The notes: generated by a model from the letters alone, not told the origin. A stretch of DNA of 64,000 nt from G032773895 sp965248935 (GCA_965248935.1 OZ252214.1:4526001-4590000); one strand, 5' to 3'. Positions 7,565-16,946 are shown, counted from the first letter of the stretch. A program made the numbers and translations.

Positions 7565-8668
7565 ATGAATATTATTATTCGCTGTTTTGTAAGTGTTTTG
7601 GCGGCCATATTGATTGCAGCTAACGCTGTTGCTGGGAATATTTTAAAAAAAGAAGATCAGAGTAAGGGACTTGCAAATTACCTTAATAATACCCTTGCGA
7701 CAGGGCTGAAACTTGATGCCAGCACGGATAAAAAAGAGGGCGAGGTCATGGTTGCTTATGCAAAAAATATGTCTCTTATAGGGTTAAACCTCTCGGGTAA
7801 GTTAGAGGGGGGGAAGGGGCAGTTTTCTGACCAGAATGGCTTGGCATTGGATACGAAACTTTCGCTATCGTATCGACATCTTTTGGTCAAGAAATACAAT
7901 GAATCGCACAGCTTGAGTGATCAACACTTAGCGTCCTACCGGGAGAAAAAAGAGAACTATCTAGCATGTAAAGAGGCTGTACCTAAAGATAGTCAAAAGA
8001 CCCCTGATGAAGTCTGTGCGGATAAGAAAGAAGCGTTGGAGAAAGCTCGAACAAACTGGCAGGATTTTAGCGGATCAGTATTACACAAGTTTTGTTATTT
8101 AGGCGGGTCAGTTGGCGCCACTAATACCAAATATAAGTACTTCGATGTGGACGCTAAGTCCAGTAATAGCCAGACAGAAGACGGGTACGAAGCGGCATTT
8201 TATATTGGTAAAATACATTCCTCAAAACAACTCAAATGGGAGTTATCATTAACCTACCAAAATGGTTATTCCTATGGAAGCGGCAATTCCTCTAAAAATA
8301 TTTGTCGGCCATTATCGGAAGGCTCTGAATTTATTGAGTGCTTTGATTCACGCTTATTGTCCCCGGTCCAAGCAAAAACCTATTTCCCATCGCTTACTAT
8401 GAAGAAACGCTTTGGTGAAGAGAGAGTTATTAAAGCTGTTGCTGTGACGGCAAAATATCTCACCGAGGAGACCCGTTCACGAGAGGATAATAATGGTTGG
8501 GAATCTAACTCTAAGTGGGCACTGGAAGTCCCGGTCTATCTTTTTGCGCATAATACACAAGGGTTTAATTCTGGGGTTAAGTTTGTCTATCTTAGCGAAG
8601 TTAGCGAAAATCAAGACCATTTTCAAGCGAGTATTTTCTTTGGTACTCCATTCGCACTTTTCAAATAG
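7565..8668 (+). CDS. Secreted or outer-membrane protein of unknown function
   Basis: 367-aa protein with a clear signal peptide (about residues 1-23, ending NAVAG). The mature part alternates polar and hydrophobic residues (SLSYRHLLVKKY, WELSLTYQNGYSYGSG, WALEVPVYLFAHNT) and ends in an aromatic residue followed by K, as in small beta-barrel or beta-sandwich envelope proteins. A lysine/cysteine-containing helical insert occupies about residues 115-165. No family is recognised. The neighbouring small protein may be a partner, as the genes are 30 bases apart. A GGGGGAAG sequence supports the start. Confidence 0.65.
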   Translation: MNIIIRCFVSVLAAILIAANAVAGNILKKEDQSKGLANYLNNTLATGLKLDASTDKKEGEVMVAYAKNMSLIGLNLSGKLEGGKGQFSDQNGLALDTKLSLSYRHLLVKKYNESHSLSDQHLASYREKKENYLACKEAVPKDSQKTPDEVCADKKEALEKARTNWQDFSGSVLHKFCYLGGSVGATNTKYKYFDVDAKSSNSQTEDGYEAAFYIGKIHSSKQLKWELSLTYQNGYSYGSGNSSKNICRPLSEGSEFIECFDSRLLSPVQAKTYFPSLTMKKRFGEERVIKAVAVTAKYLTEETRSREDNNGWESNSKWALEVPVYLFAHNTQGFNSGVKFVYLSEVSENQDHFQASIFFGTPFALFK

Positions 8669-8684
8669 CCTTTTACAGGTCAAG

Positions 8685-8754
8685 CTAGGGCCTGCTTACA
8701 CTAATCAGTCGATCAGCACTTGCGTGCTCTCCCAATTAGTGTAACAGGCCCTAG
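8685..8754. repeat. Inverted repeat with 20-21 bp arms (CTAGGGCCTG... element)
   Basis: Left arm 8685-8705 and right arm 8735-8754 are complementary except for one extra base, separated by 29 bases. The arm carries TTACACTAAT joined to the AGGGCCTG motif, and the reverse form (AACAGGCCCTA) recurs at 3172-3184 and 9768-9780. It lies between convergent genes and could act as a bidirectional terminator or be a small dispersed repeat. Confidence 0.6.
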
Positions 8755-8762
8755 ATAAGCCC

Positions 8763-9491
8763 TTAAGCCGGTTCAAGTGTATTTTTCATCTCTTCAAAGA
8801 GATGGTTGCGAATTTTGGTTAGACGTTGCTTCGCCATAAAGGAGAAGTCATTACTTTCAATTGCCTCATCAAACGTTTGTCTGGCTTTAAGCATTTCGGT
8901 TACGTCTTCGCCAAATGTTTCTTGTTTTAGGTCTGGAATTCTAACGATGGAACTCACTTTATCGGCGTTGTGCTTATAGATGGGCATACGGTCAAAAGGC
9001 ATACCTCTGTCTGCAATCTCACCCCAAAATTCATTTAGCCAAACAACAATTTTGCTTGTATTGCCACCAAAGTATTCAAGTAGTTGTTCAAAACCGGCAA
9101 GTGTATCGGTTTGGGCTTGTCCGCCAGTAATAACCGTGTGGATAATGGGAGTGTGGCCAAATTCTTTTAATAAGTCGATTACGCCATTTGAGCGTAGGTA
9201 AGAGACCAGAGGGATAAAAGAACTGGCACCGTTATCTATGATGACATCGTCACATTGGGCAGAAAAAATAGTTTCCATTAGTCCGTCAAATTTTCTTGGG
9301 TTAATGTCTTCGCCTTCCATGATTTCTGCACGTTGTACATTAAGCCCTTCATAGCCGCAAAAAGTCGCATTCACAGGGTCTGTATCTAGGGCTAATATTC
9401 GACCTCTTTCTAAGGTGTATTGAGCAATCAAAGCAGCAATATAGGATTTACCAACGCCACCTTTACCTTGAAGGATAAAATGTATGTTCAT
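8763..9491 (-). CDS. traL: TraL-like ParA/SIMIBI ATPase
   Basis: 242-aa P-loop ATPase. It begins MNIHFILQGKGGVGKSYIAA, with a deviant Walker A (GKGGVGKS, residues 9-16), and has the ALDTDP and VIIDNGA motifs of the ParA/MinD-type fold. The IH-x-x-LQGKGGVGKS opening is characteristic of conjugal-transfer TraL of IncP-type plasmids. No other transfer gene is visible nearby, so it is an orphan, possibly left from an integrated plasmid or now doing another partitioning-like task. Transcribed leftward from the 9.5-9.9 kb intergenic region. Confidence 0.75.
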   Translation of the reverse strand: MNIHFILQGKGGVGKSYIAALIAQYTLERGRILALDTDPVNATFCGYEGLNVQRAEIMEGEDINPRKFDGLMETIFSAQCDDVIIDNGASSFIPLVSYLRSNGVIDLLKEFGHTPIIHTVITGGQAQTDTLAGFEQLLEYFGGNTSKIVVWLNEFWGEIADRGMPFDRMPIYKHNADKVSSIVRIPDLKQETFGEDVTEMLKARQTFDEAIESNDFSFMAKQRLTKIRNHLFEEMKNTLEPA

Positions 9492-9897
9492 ACTTTTGCC
9501 TAATATATGTGTTGTTATAATGAAAGTGCCTATCTTTTAGGCAAAAAGCTCAGAAAAGTGCCAGAAAAACGACCTGTTCTGCAATGAAGAAAGCTGAGAA
9601 TAGCAGGAATTTGTGAAAAGCAAAATACGATTATTGGAGACTTCTTTGTCTTGCCTTAAGGTTAGGGGCGAATCAATACATCCAGTTAGGTGAATAAGAG
9701 GCTCTAAAAAATACAATAAGTATGATCCTAGAAACCGCAGTTACATCACGAAAGTATACGCAAACGCTTAACAGGCCCTAGGATAATGGGTTTATTCATC
9801 TTTCAGTTGAATTGCAAAAATCTACCTATATAGTAACCATTTGGCCCAGTGTAGGTTTAGCTGTGTCACCTAAATTTATAAAAGTATTAGAGGTTTT
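9492..9897. other. Intergenic region between divergent traL-like gene and djlA
   Basis: About 400 bases without a gene. It holds a TTAACAGGCCCTA motif (9768-9780) and a candidate promoter for djlA: TTGAAT at 9807-9812 and TATAGT at 9829-9834 with a 16-base spacer. I saw nothing else identifiable. Confidence 0.5.
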
Positions 9898-10725
9898 ATG
9901 GGTAAGCTTATTTGTGGTGTGATTGGCTACTTGTCTTGGGGGGGCTTCCCCGGCGCCCTTATTGGCGTATTGTTAGGCCATTTTTTTGATCGGGGGGTTA
10001 AACGTCTGCGCAGTCATCTCGGTCCCGAAGAAAAGGTGCGTGTGGAGGTTTCTTTCTTTAACGCGCTTTTCCCCATTATGGGGCATATTGCCAAAGCGGA
10101 TGGTCGAATCTCTGAAGAAGAAATCAGTAGCATTGAATTTCTGATGAGTAAAATGGGGTTAAGCGAGGCTCAAAGAAAAGAAGCCATTGATTTGTTTAAA
10201 GCGGGGGCAGAGGAAAGTTTTTCACTATCCGATGCCTTGGTTGAGTTTCAATTGGTTTGTGGTACACAAAAAGAGTTAAAACAGATATTTCTCGTTTATC
10301 TGATTAGCTTGGCTTATGCCGATGGTGAACTTCACGATGCGGAAGAAAAAATTCTAGCGGAAACAGCACAAAAATTAGGATATTCTACATTTGCCTTTAA
10401 TCATCTGTTGGGAATGATTCGGGCACAGGCGCATTTTTACAGTGGTCAAAACCGAGACAGCGGTTATCAACAGGGGCCGGGTGGAAATGACTCTAGAGGT
10501 GCAAGTGGCGATGAGCTAAAATTTGCCTACGAGGCGCTGGGGGTTGATAGTGCCGTTTCCGATACGGAACTTAAAAAAGCCTACCGAAAATTGATGAGTG
10601 AATATCACCCCGATAAACTTGCAGGCCGTGGGGTGCCAGAGGACATGGTTAAGCTTGCTACAGAGCGGTCCCAAGAAATTCAAGCCGCCTATGATTTAAT
10701 AAAAAAAAGCCGCAAGAGAGGCTAA
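9898..10725 (+). CDS. djlA: Co-chaperone DjlA
   Basis: 275-aa inner-membrane J-domain protein. An N-terminal glycine-rich membrane segment (about residues 5-28) is followed by a TerB-like helical domain (about 45-180, AKADGRISEEEIS and AYADGELHDAEE) and a C-terminal J domain (about 205-275) with the HPD triad in EYHPDKL. This order is diagnostic for DjlA, which stimulates DnaK and affects envelope stress and capsule synthesis in E. coli. Length is normal. The start is preceded by AGAGG. Confidence 0.93.
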   Translation: MGKLICGVIGYLSWGGFPGALIGVLLGHFFDRGVKRLRSHLGPEEKVRVEVSFFNALFPIMGHIAKADGRISEEEISSIEFLMSKMGLSEAQRKEAIDLFKAGAEESFSLSDALVEFQLVCGTQKELKQIFLVYLISLAYADGELHDAEEKILAETAQKLGYSTFAFNHLLGMIRAQAHFYSGQNRDSGYQQGPGGNDSRGASGDELKFAYEALGVDSAVSDTELKKAYRKLMSEYHPDKLAGRGVPEDMVKLATERSQEIQAAYDLIKKSRKRG

Positions 10726-10823
10726 CAGAGTTTAAGAAAAGCTTAGGGAGGTTGACTAGCATAACGATAACTTCCCTTAGTTATAACTCCCTTCAGTTAC
10801 CAACCGATTAACCGGACTTATAA

Positions 10824-11669
10824 ATGCTTTCAGAAAAACCTTCGATTTTAATTACTGGTTGTTCCAGTGGTATTGGCTTGTGTGCGGCAAAAGTACTACA
10901 GCAACGAGGCTATTTGGTTGTTGCCAGTGTTCGCAATAGGCTGGATATTGACAAGGTAAAAAGTGAAGGCTTAACGCATGTTATTCACTTGGATTTAGAG
11001 TCCAGCGCATCTATTGATAACGCTATTGCTTCCACCTTGGATATTACTGGCGGGCGTTTATATGCTGTATTTAATAATGGGGCTTATGGCATACCGGGTG
11101 CAGTAGAAGATTTAACCCGAAATGCTTTGCGTACGCAATTTGAAACCAATTTATTTGGTACACACGAGTTAACAGTCAAGCTTATTCCTACTTTACTAAA
11201 AGAGCCCAGCGCACGCATTGTGCAAAATAGCTCTATTCTGGGGTTTGCTGCTATGCCCATGCGCGGGGCTTACAATGCGTCTAAGTTCGCCTTGGAAGGC
11301 TTAACGGATACCATGCGTATGGAACTTTCGGAGAGCAATATTCAAGTGAGCCTGATAGAGCCTGGCCCCATTTTAACTCAGTTCAGAAAAAACGCATTGA
11401 AGGCGATGGAGCGCCATATTGATTTCTCTCAAAGTCGTCATAAACTGCGTTACGAGGAGGCGTTGTCTCGCCTCAGTAAGGAGGGGGCAGCATCTAAGTT
11501 TACGCTAATGCCTGAGATTGTGGTCGATAAGCTTATCCACTCACTGGAGTCTAATAGGCCAAAGGCTAGGTACTATGTAACCTTTCCCACTTACCTGTTT
11601 GCTTTCCTAAGACACTTCCTCAGTGTTCGCCAGATGGACAACTTATTGATTAAGGTTGTTAAGTCATAA
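10824..11669 (+). CDS. Short-chain dehydrogenase/reductase (classical SDR)
   Basis: 281-aa cytoplasmic NAD(P)-dependent oxidoreductase. The nucleotide-binding TGCSSGIG is at residues 11-18, the active-site YNASK near residue 150 with the preceding catalytic serine (QNSSIL), and the post-active-site segment is IEPGPILTQF. An Arg near residue 37 (SVRNR) suggests NADPH preference. The substrate cannot be told from sequence; the closest style is the group annotated as SDR family NAD(P)-dependent oxidoreductases acting on lipids, steroids or keto compounds. It stands alone, about 100 bases after djlA. Confidence 0.88.
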   Translation: MLSEKPSILITGCSSGIGLCAAKVLQQRGYLVVASVRNRLDIDKVKSEGLTHVIHLDLESSASIDNAIASTLDITGGRLYAVFNNGAYGIPGAVEDLTRNALRTQFETNLFGTHELTVKLIPTLLKEPSARIVQNSSILGFAAMPMRGAYNASKFALEGLTDTMRMELSESNIQVSLIEPGPILTQFRKNALKAMERHIDFSQSRHKLRYEEALSRLSKEGAASKFTLMPEIVVDKLIHSLESNRPKARYYVTFPTYLFAFLRHFLSVRQMDNLLIKVVKS

Positions 11670-11702
11670 GGCGCTCAGTTTAACGGGGCAGGTGTTTCGC
11701 TT

Positions 11703-12089
11703 TTACTCTTTGTTTGTGCGTTCGTTTTGATGCTTTTTTTCACTTTTATGGAAAATAAATATACTGACAAGGGTTCCAATAACGAAGAGGGTTGCGGCAA
11801 TCCATAGCTTTCCGACAATAAAGGCAGAAACTGCCAAGCACAACCAAAGGGTAAGCAGTATTCTATTGCGTGTATGTGGTGGAATGCCATTGCCACTTTT
11901 CCACACTTCAATAAAAGGTCCAAGTTTTGGGTGATCAGTTAACCAGTTATGAAATTTTTCAGACGACCTAGCGAAACACCAGGCGGCGATAAGAAGAAAA
12001 ACCGTAGTTGGAAGTAAAGGTAGAAAAATTCCTAAGGTGCCTAGGAAAACACAAGTCCAGCCTGTTCCAATCAGACAAATACGTTTCAT
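11703..12089 (-). CDS. DUF454 (YbaN) family inner-membrane protein
   Basis: 128-aa membrane protein. The order is an N-terminal helix pair (GTGWTCVFLGTLGIFLPLLPTTVFLLIAAWCF), the hallmark ARSSEKFHNWLTDHPKLGPFIEVW, then two more helices and a charged tail. This matches YbaN/DUF454 proteins, whose function is unknown. It converges with the SDR gene, with about 30 bases between the two stop codons. Length is typical. Confidence 0.88.
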   Translation of the reverse strand: MKRICLIGTGWTCVFLGTLGIFLPLLPTTVFLLIAAWCFARSSEKFHNWLTDHPKLGPFIEVWKSGNGIPPHTRNRILLTLWLCLAVSAFIVGKLWIAATLFVIGTLVSIFIFHKSEKKHQNERTNKE

Positions 12090-12284
12090 TAATAGGGTTA
12101 CATATTGTTTACTAAAGCTATAGGGAGAAGTTTAGCCCATTTTGCTATTATCTGGGCCAAAAAATACCCGGCGCACATGTTTAACGCCAGTAATGGAAAG
12201 GGCTATATAAATACTTCGTAATAAAGTTTAAGCACCCATTGATTAGGTAACGGGTTAAGGTACTTAATCTCTACTTACGTGGTT

Positions 12285-12494
12285 TTATACCGCTTCTACG
12301 TTTTCGGCTTGCGGGCCTTTCTGCCCTGTTCCTTCGGTGAAGGTTACCGCTTGACCTTCTTTCAGCGTCTTGAACCCCGCGCCTGTGATGCTACTGAAAT
12401 GAACGAATAGATCTGCGCCGTTATCACGGCTAATAAATCCATAACCTTTACTTTCATTGAACCACTTAACAGTTCCGGTGAGTTTATCTGACAT
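12285..12494 (-). CDS. Cold-shock protein, CspA family
   Basis: 69-aa single cold-shock domain with RNP1 KGYGFI (residues 16-21) and RNP2 LFVHFS (29-34), the surfaces that bind single-stranded RNA/DNA. Such proteins act as RNA chaperones, some cold-induced and some constitutive. The sequence does not say which. About 280 bases without a gene lie upstream on the coding strand, room for the long leader typical of regulated csp genes. ORF end, length and motifs are unambiguous. Confidence 0.96.
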   Translation of the reverse strand: MSDKLTGTVKWFNESKGYGFISRDNGADLFVHFSSITGAGFKTLKEGQAVTFTEGTGQKGPQAENVEAV

Positions 12495-12774
12495 GTGTAC
12501 AAAAAACCTTTCTATAATTTTGTTTTAGTCGAGTAATAAAAGGATTCCTAGGACAAACAACAAGTAGTTATAAACAGCTAAACTTACATAGGATATATTA
12601 TCTTTTGTGGTGCCTTAATCTTGTAAAACCATTAACCCCAAGATAAGCCAAGGCAACAGGACCCCCTTTACCGCACCGCTGATTCTAGGTCTCTTCTATG
12701 ACGAAAACAATACAAATTTAAGGGACTTGAGTCTAATAGAGAACTGAGTTGTCGAAAAAGAAATTTTGACGACA
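12495..12774. other. Intergenic region upstream of the cold-shock gene
   Basis: About 280 bases that probably contain the promoter and 5' leader of the minus-strand cold-shock gene. No ORF or known RNA motif was recognised. Confidence 0.35.
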
Positions 12775-13338
12775 TTAGTAGGGTTTTCGAGTAAAAGGTA
12801 GTTTGGGGAGTAGGTCGTAAATCAGATCGAGACCCTTGTTATAGACTTTATTGGCGTCTGGTTTGAACCCAAGTTCAATGCGACGAGAGAGCATGGTGAT
12901 GGGGAATATGCATTCTTTGGTTTTATCGACACAGACAGCGTGAGACTTACCAAAGTCATCTTCATAGACTTTCCAACTAAGCGATTTGTACTCGGCAGAA
13001 TATATATCTCCGAGTATAACGCCTAATGACTGTAATGTTTTTTTCTCATGGGGTTTGATAAGTTTATTGTCGATAATTCTCTGTACCAGTTTTAAGTCGG
13101 ATTTTGTACCGTGAAATTGGGCCCCGAAATTTTCCCTGGCAATATCATTGGCTGCTTTGCGCTGTTTGTCTAAAAAGGTTTGGTTTAACCAGTTAAGTTC
13201 AAAAACCTTAGGCCATTGGTGATCCTCGTCGTTAGCAAAAATACTTTCGTTATTTGCTGCCCAACTTAGGTTGCAGCTAAAGAATAGGGTTAACAATAAA
13301 AATAATGATGTAGGTTTTATATTGATTTTAGATTTCAC
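12775..13338 (-). CDS. Secreted DUF3806-like protein
   Basis: 187-aa protein with a signal peptide (about residues 1-27, ending LSWA). The mature part (LQSLGVILGDIYSAEYKSLSWKVYEDDFGKSHAVC...CIFPITMLSRRIELG) follows the LG-x2-LGD ... W ... DE-x-G ... FP pattern of DUF3806 proteins. Function unknown. It is 26 bases downstream of the flavoprotein gene in the same orientation, so co-transcription is possible. Family assignment is from the pattern only. Confidence 0.65.
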   Translation of the reverse strand: MKSKINIKPTSLFLLLTLFFSCNLSWAANNESIFANDEDHQWPKVFELNWLNQTFLDKQRKAANDIARENFGAQFHGTKSDLKLVQRIIDNKLIKPHEKKTLQSLGVILGDIYSAEYKSLSWKVYEDDFGKSHAVCVDKTKECIFPITMLSRRIELGFKPDANKVYNKGLDLIYDLLPKLPFTRKPY

Positions 13339-13364
13339 GTTGGTTTCTTGTTCACTTCTTAATT

Positions 13365-14918
13365 TTAATGAGAGCTGTGTTTTATTACCTCTTCCAGGGG
13401 AAGAGAGTAGCCTGTGTGGGCGACAACCCGAATATGCTTGCGGGCAAGTTCGTGGGGGTTTTGGACGCCACAGGAATGCGCTATTATACTGACACTCTTT
13501 GTAATATTCTTATGATAGTTCGCCACTCGGTTAGATTTTTCCATTGAGTGTAAGCCTTTTTGTAAATGCTTATTATGGGTGGTAATGCCTGTTGGGCAGG
13601 TATTTTTATTGCACTGGAGTGCTTGAATACAGCCAAGGGCGAACATAAAACCTCTGGCAGAGGTAACAAAATCTGCACCCGTTGCCAAAGCCGTCGCCAC
13701 ATACGATGGGGCAATGAGTTTGCCGGAGGCAATCACTTTTATTCGCTCCTTTAGTCCCAGTCTTATCAGTTCATCCACAATGAAAGGGAGGCTTTCTTTC
13801 AATGGTAGCCCGACAAAGTCCATCAGGGGTTGGGGGGCCGCACCCGTACCGCCGTCAGCACTATCAATAGTAATAAAATCTGGAGCAGACTCAACGCCTC
13901 TGGAATGAACCGCCCCGCAAAACGCGGTAAACCAGGAAGGGTCCCCTAATACCGCTTTAAACCCAACAGGCTTGCCTGTGGTTTCTCTTATTACCTGAAT
14001 CATATCCAGCAAATCATCGTTGGACTGAATATCAAGGTGTCGATTAGGACTATGGGAAGCCTGTCCGACAGGGATGCCTCGAATTCTAGCGATCTCTTTG
14101 GTGACTTTTTCGGCGGGTAGAATGCCGCCTTTACCCGGTTTGGCTCCCTGGCTAAGCTTGATTTCGAACATTTTGATTGCTGGTTTGGCAGCAAGTTGTC
14201 CAAGTTTTTCCTTACATAGGTTGCCGTTGTCATCTCTGACGCCGTATTTGGCGGTTCCTATTTGATACACTAAATCACAGCCACTTAATTCGTGAAAGGA
14301 AGAGAGACCTCCTTCACCCGTATTGAGCCAGCAACCGGCTTGAGCGGCTCCCTTGGATAACGCTGTTATCGCATTGGCTGAGAGCGCGCCATAGCTCATC
14401 GCAGAAATATTAAAAAAGGAGGGGGTTTCGTAGGGGTGTGCGCAGTTTGGCCCTATGATTTGCTTCCTCGGAGAGAGTGTTTCCGTATCTAGTTTGGGAA
14501 ACGTATCGTTTAAAAAATAGACTTCTCCGGTTTTATATAGGTTGCGGGTAGAGCCGAAGGCAATACTCATGTCCGTATTTTTACTTGCTCGGTACACCCA
14601 GGAACGCAGAGCGCGATTAAAGGGTAACTCCTCTCTGTCCATGGCAAAAAAGTATTGCCGGAAAAATTCACCAAGATGTTCAAATAGATAGCGAAAGCGA
14701 CCTATAACAGGGTAATTTTTGCGAATTGCGCTCTTAGTTTGAGAAATATCTCTGAAATAAAGGATAACAATGATTAAAAATAGAACCAGCAAACTGAGGA
14801 GAAAACCCGTTAATAAAATATCAGATAAAACTTGAATAACATATTCGAGCATTGGATTTGCGATTGCCTCAATAGTTAAATTTTCGTGTTCATGGGCCGT
14901 GACACTGCAATCTGGCAC
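13365..14918 (-). CDS. FMN-binding glutamate-synthase-like protein, membrane-anchored
   Basis: 517-aa protein. A membrane helix lies near residues 34-52 (LLSLLVLFLIIVILYF), followed by a glutamate synthase large-subunit-type FMN domain: SAMSYGALSANAI, TGEGGLS, GAKPGKGG, DGGTGAAP and ASGKL. The cysteine segment CIQALQCNKNTCPTGI matches the 3Fe-4S ligands. This family lacks the glutaminase domain of GltB, so it is an oxidoreductase related to glutamate synthase with unproven substrate. An alternative start at the internal Met 23 (14852) is possible, since the first 22 residues look unlike a normal N-terminus. Confidence 0.88.
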   Translation of the reverse strand: MPDCSVTAHEHENLTIEAIANPMLEYVIQVLSDILLTGFLLSLLVLFLIIVILYFRDISQTKSAIRKNYPVIGRFRYLFEHLGEFFRQYFFAMDREELPFNRALRSWVYRASKNTDMSIAFGSTRNLYKTGEVYFLNDTFPKLDTETLSPRKQIIGPNCAHPYETPSFFNISAMSYGALSANAITALSKGAAQAGCWLNTGEGGLSSFHELSGCDLVYQIGTAKYGVRDDNGNLCKEKLGQLAAKPAIKMFEIKLSQGAKPGKGGILPAEKVTKEIARIRGIPVGQASHSPNRHLDIQSNDDLLDMIQVIRETTGKPVGFKAVLGDPSWFTAFCGAVHSRGVESAPDFITIDSADGGTGAAPQPLMDFVGLPLKESLPFIVDELIRLGLKERIKVIASGKLIAPSYVATALATGADFVTSARGFMFALGCIQALQCNKNTCPTGITTHNKHLQKGLHSMEKSNRVANYHKNITKSVSIIAHSCGVQNPHELARKHIRVVAHTGYSLPLEEVIKHSSH

Positions 14919-14998
14919 GTAGCGGGAGTATACTGTGTAAGAAGAGACAGCGAAATGTCTTAAGTTAATTTTCGGATAGACAAATAAGCGACTAAATT

Positions 14999-15376
14999 AT
15001 GCACAATAGAGTGATTATTATTGGGTTGGCACTGCTTGCAACAGTGTGCGGTTGGCAATGGTATCAAACTCAATTGCGTGCGGACTCTCTGGTTGAACAA
15101 TTGGAAACTATGGAGTCTCATGCTCGGGATTTGGAAAAACAAGTCGTGGATATGCAGGCCAAAATCAACGAGCTTGAAGGAAGGGGTATCGAGTCTATTA
15201 TTGATGATGCTAATGGCAGCGTGGTGGATACCTGGGATACCTTAATTGATAGTTTACAGGAGCAACTGGGTGAATTCGGTAACCTAATCAAGGAAGAGCT
15301 AGAAGAACAATTAGGGACAGGTGAATCACCCCCAGATAAAACAGAAAAGAACAAGCCTAATCAAAAACGTATTTAA
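14999..15376 (+). CDS. Membrane-anchored coiled-coil protein of unknown function
   Basis: 125-aa protein. One N-terminal membrane helix (residues 4-18) is followed by a heptad-like coiled coil (LVEQLETMESHARDLEKQVVDMQAKINELEG, about 31-61) and an acidic, then basic tail. The topology suggests anchoring in the inner membrane with the coil in the periplasm. It precedes another single-helix envelope protein by 38 bases, so they may form a pair. No family recognised. Confidence 0.7.
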   Translation: MHNRVIIIGLALLATVCGWQWYQTQLRADSLVEQLETMESHARDLEKQVVDMQAKINELEGRGIESIIDDANGSVVDTWDTLIDSLQEQLGEFGNLIKEELEEQLGTGESPPDKTEKNKPNQKRI

Positions 15377-15414
15377 CATACAGTAAACCCTCAACCTAGG
15401 GGTAGGATAAAAAA

Positions 15415-16203
15415 GTGAAAATATTAGCCGGTCTTATTGCATTTGTTGTTCTTATCGTTGTTGGTATCGCGCTGTTTGTTGCCAGCCACCTCAATGTTTT
15501 AGTTGAGGATGTGGTTGAAACTGTGGGGCCAGAAATTACGGAAACCTCGGTTGATTTGGGGTCTGCCAATATTAACTTATTAAAAGGTGGAGGCGAACTT
15601 AACGAGTTTGTTATTGGCAACCCCAAAGGGTTTAATTCCCCCTATGCACTTAAATCTGAAAAATTCTCGCTTAAAGTTAACCCACTTGCTCTTCTCAACG
15701 AAGTGGTGGAGATAGATGAATTGATTATTCAAGGGGTTGAAATTGTGGTTGAGCAAAAGGGGGCGAATACCAATATTCAATCCCTGCTTGATACGCTTTC
15801 AGGCCCTTCCTCTAACAGTTCAAGTCAAACTAACTCAGAAGATACAACCGATGTTCGTTTAGCACTTAAACACCTTAATTTTACTGATAGTTCAATTAAA
15901 CTAGTAACGGAGAACTACGGTGAATATGCATTGGAAATGCCTAGTTTTCAATTGAATAATATTGGTGACCCCGCGACGGGGTTAACCCCAGAAGAATTTG
16001 GTTCACAGGTGCTTTCGTCTCTGTTAAAGCAGGCGCAAAGTGTGGCTGAAGATTATATCAAGGGTATTGCAAAAGAAAAATTTGAAACAGAAGTGAAAGA
16101 TAAATTAGAAGATGAACTACGTAAAAAGAGCGAGGAAGAGCTGGGCACTGAAGCGACCGACAAAGCGAAAAAAGCTCTAAAGGATATTAAAAAGCTATTC
16201 TAA
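15415..16203 (+). CDS. AsmA-like envelope protein
   Basis: 262-aa protein with one N-terminal membrane helix and a periplasmic domain. The segment VGPEITETSVDLGSANINLLKGGGELNEFVIGNPKGF is typical of the start of AsmA/DUF748-type repeats, which build lipid-transport or barrel-assembly-related structures. The C-terminus is a long charged helix rich in K and E (about 200-262). The start is a GTG with TAGGGGTAGG upstream. The next gene begins 2 bases after the stop, which implies a shared transcript with the pseudouridine synthase. Function is not known. Confidence 0.7.
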   Translation: MKILAGLIAFVVLIVVGIALFVASHLNVLVEDVVETVGPEITETSVDLGSANINLLKGGGELNEFVIGNPKGFNSPYALKSEKFSLKVNPLALLNEVVEIDELIIQGVEIVVEQKGANTNIQSLLDTLSGPSSNSSSQTNSEDTTDVRLALKHLNFTDSSIKLVTENYGEYALEMPSFQLNNIGDPATGLTPEEFGSQVLSSLLKQAQSVAEDYIKGIAKEKFETEVKDKLEDELRKKSEEELGTEATDKAKKALKDIKKLF

Positions 16204-16205
16204 TA

Positions 16206-16946
16206 ATGCAGAACATACCAGAGCATTCCTTTTCAATTGAACATAGTGAAAAGGACTTCTTCGTAGTAAACAAATCTCCGGGCGTATCCATGCATTCTGA
16301 AAATGGAACGCCGGGGTTAATTGAGCAAATGCGTAATCAATTATCTTTGGAAACTCTATACCCCGTCCACCGTTTGGACAAGCCAACCTCGGGTTTATTA
16401 ATTGTTGCAAAAAACAAAGAAGCTACGGCGACTTTATCTCGCTTATTCAAAGATCGAAAAATTGAAAAAACCTACCTCGCGTTATCCATTAAAAAACCAA
16501 ATAAAAAAATGGGCGCGGTTATTGGCGACCTAGCTAAAGCACGCAATGGTGCCTGGAAACTTCTTCGCAGTAAGCAAAACCCAGCTATAAGCCAGTTTAC
16601 GAGTTATGGGCTTGGTGTGTCTGAGGTGAGCGGGAAAACACTAAAATTATTTTACGTAAAGCCAAAAACAGGCAAAACTCACCAAATTCGGGTGGCCATG
16701 AAATCTTTGGGCTCACCAATATTAGGCGACGAACTCTATTCAGGAGACGCTTCTGACAGGCTGTATCTTCACGCCTATGCGCTTCGTTTTTCTTATTTAG
16801 GTGATAATAAAGAATTTATTGTTAAACCTTCTCCTGGGAGAGAATATGCTTCAGAGGCCCTTAATTCTAAACTGGAAGAGGTGGGTAGCCCCTTTGAATT
16901 AAATTGGCCTAAGTTGAAAGACAGTAATATTGGCAAGGGAATATAA
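16206..16946 (+). CDS. RluA-family pseudouridine synthase
   Basis: 246-aa enzyme converting specific uridines in RNA to pseudouridine. The catalytic motif is HRLDKPTSGLLIVAKN, with the essential aspartate at residue 58, followed by KTYLAL and KTGKTHQIRVAMKSLG...LGDELY. It lacks an S4 domain and is short, like the group of uncharacterised Rlu proteins separate from RluA/C/D; the RNA target is unknown. It closely follows the AsmA-like gene and is followed by the remnant of another gene. Confidence 0.92.
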   Translation: MQNIPEHSFSIEHSEKDFFVVNKSPGVSMHSENGTPGLIEQMRNQLSLETLYPVHRLDKPTSGLLIVAKNKEATATLSRLFKDRKIEKTYLALSIKKPNKKMGAVIGDLAKARNGAWKLLRSKQNPAISQFTSYGLGVSEVSGKTLKLFYVKPKTGKTHQIRVAMKSLGSPILGDELYSGDASDRLYLHAYALRFSYLGDNKEFIVKPSPGREYASEALNSKLEEVGSPFELNWPKLKDSNIGKGI

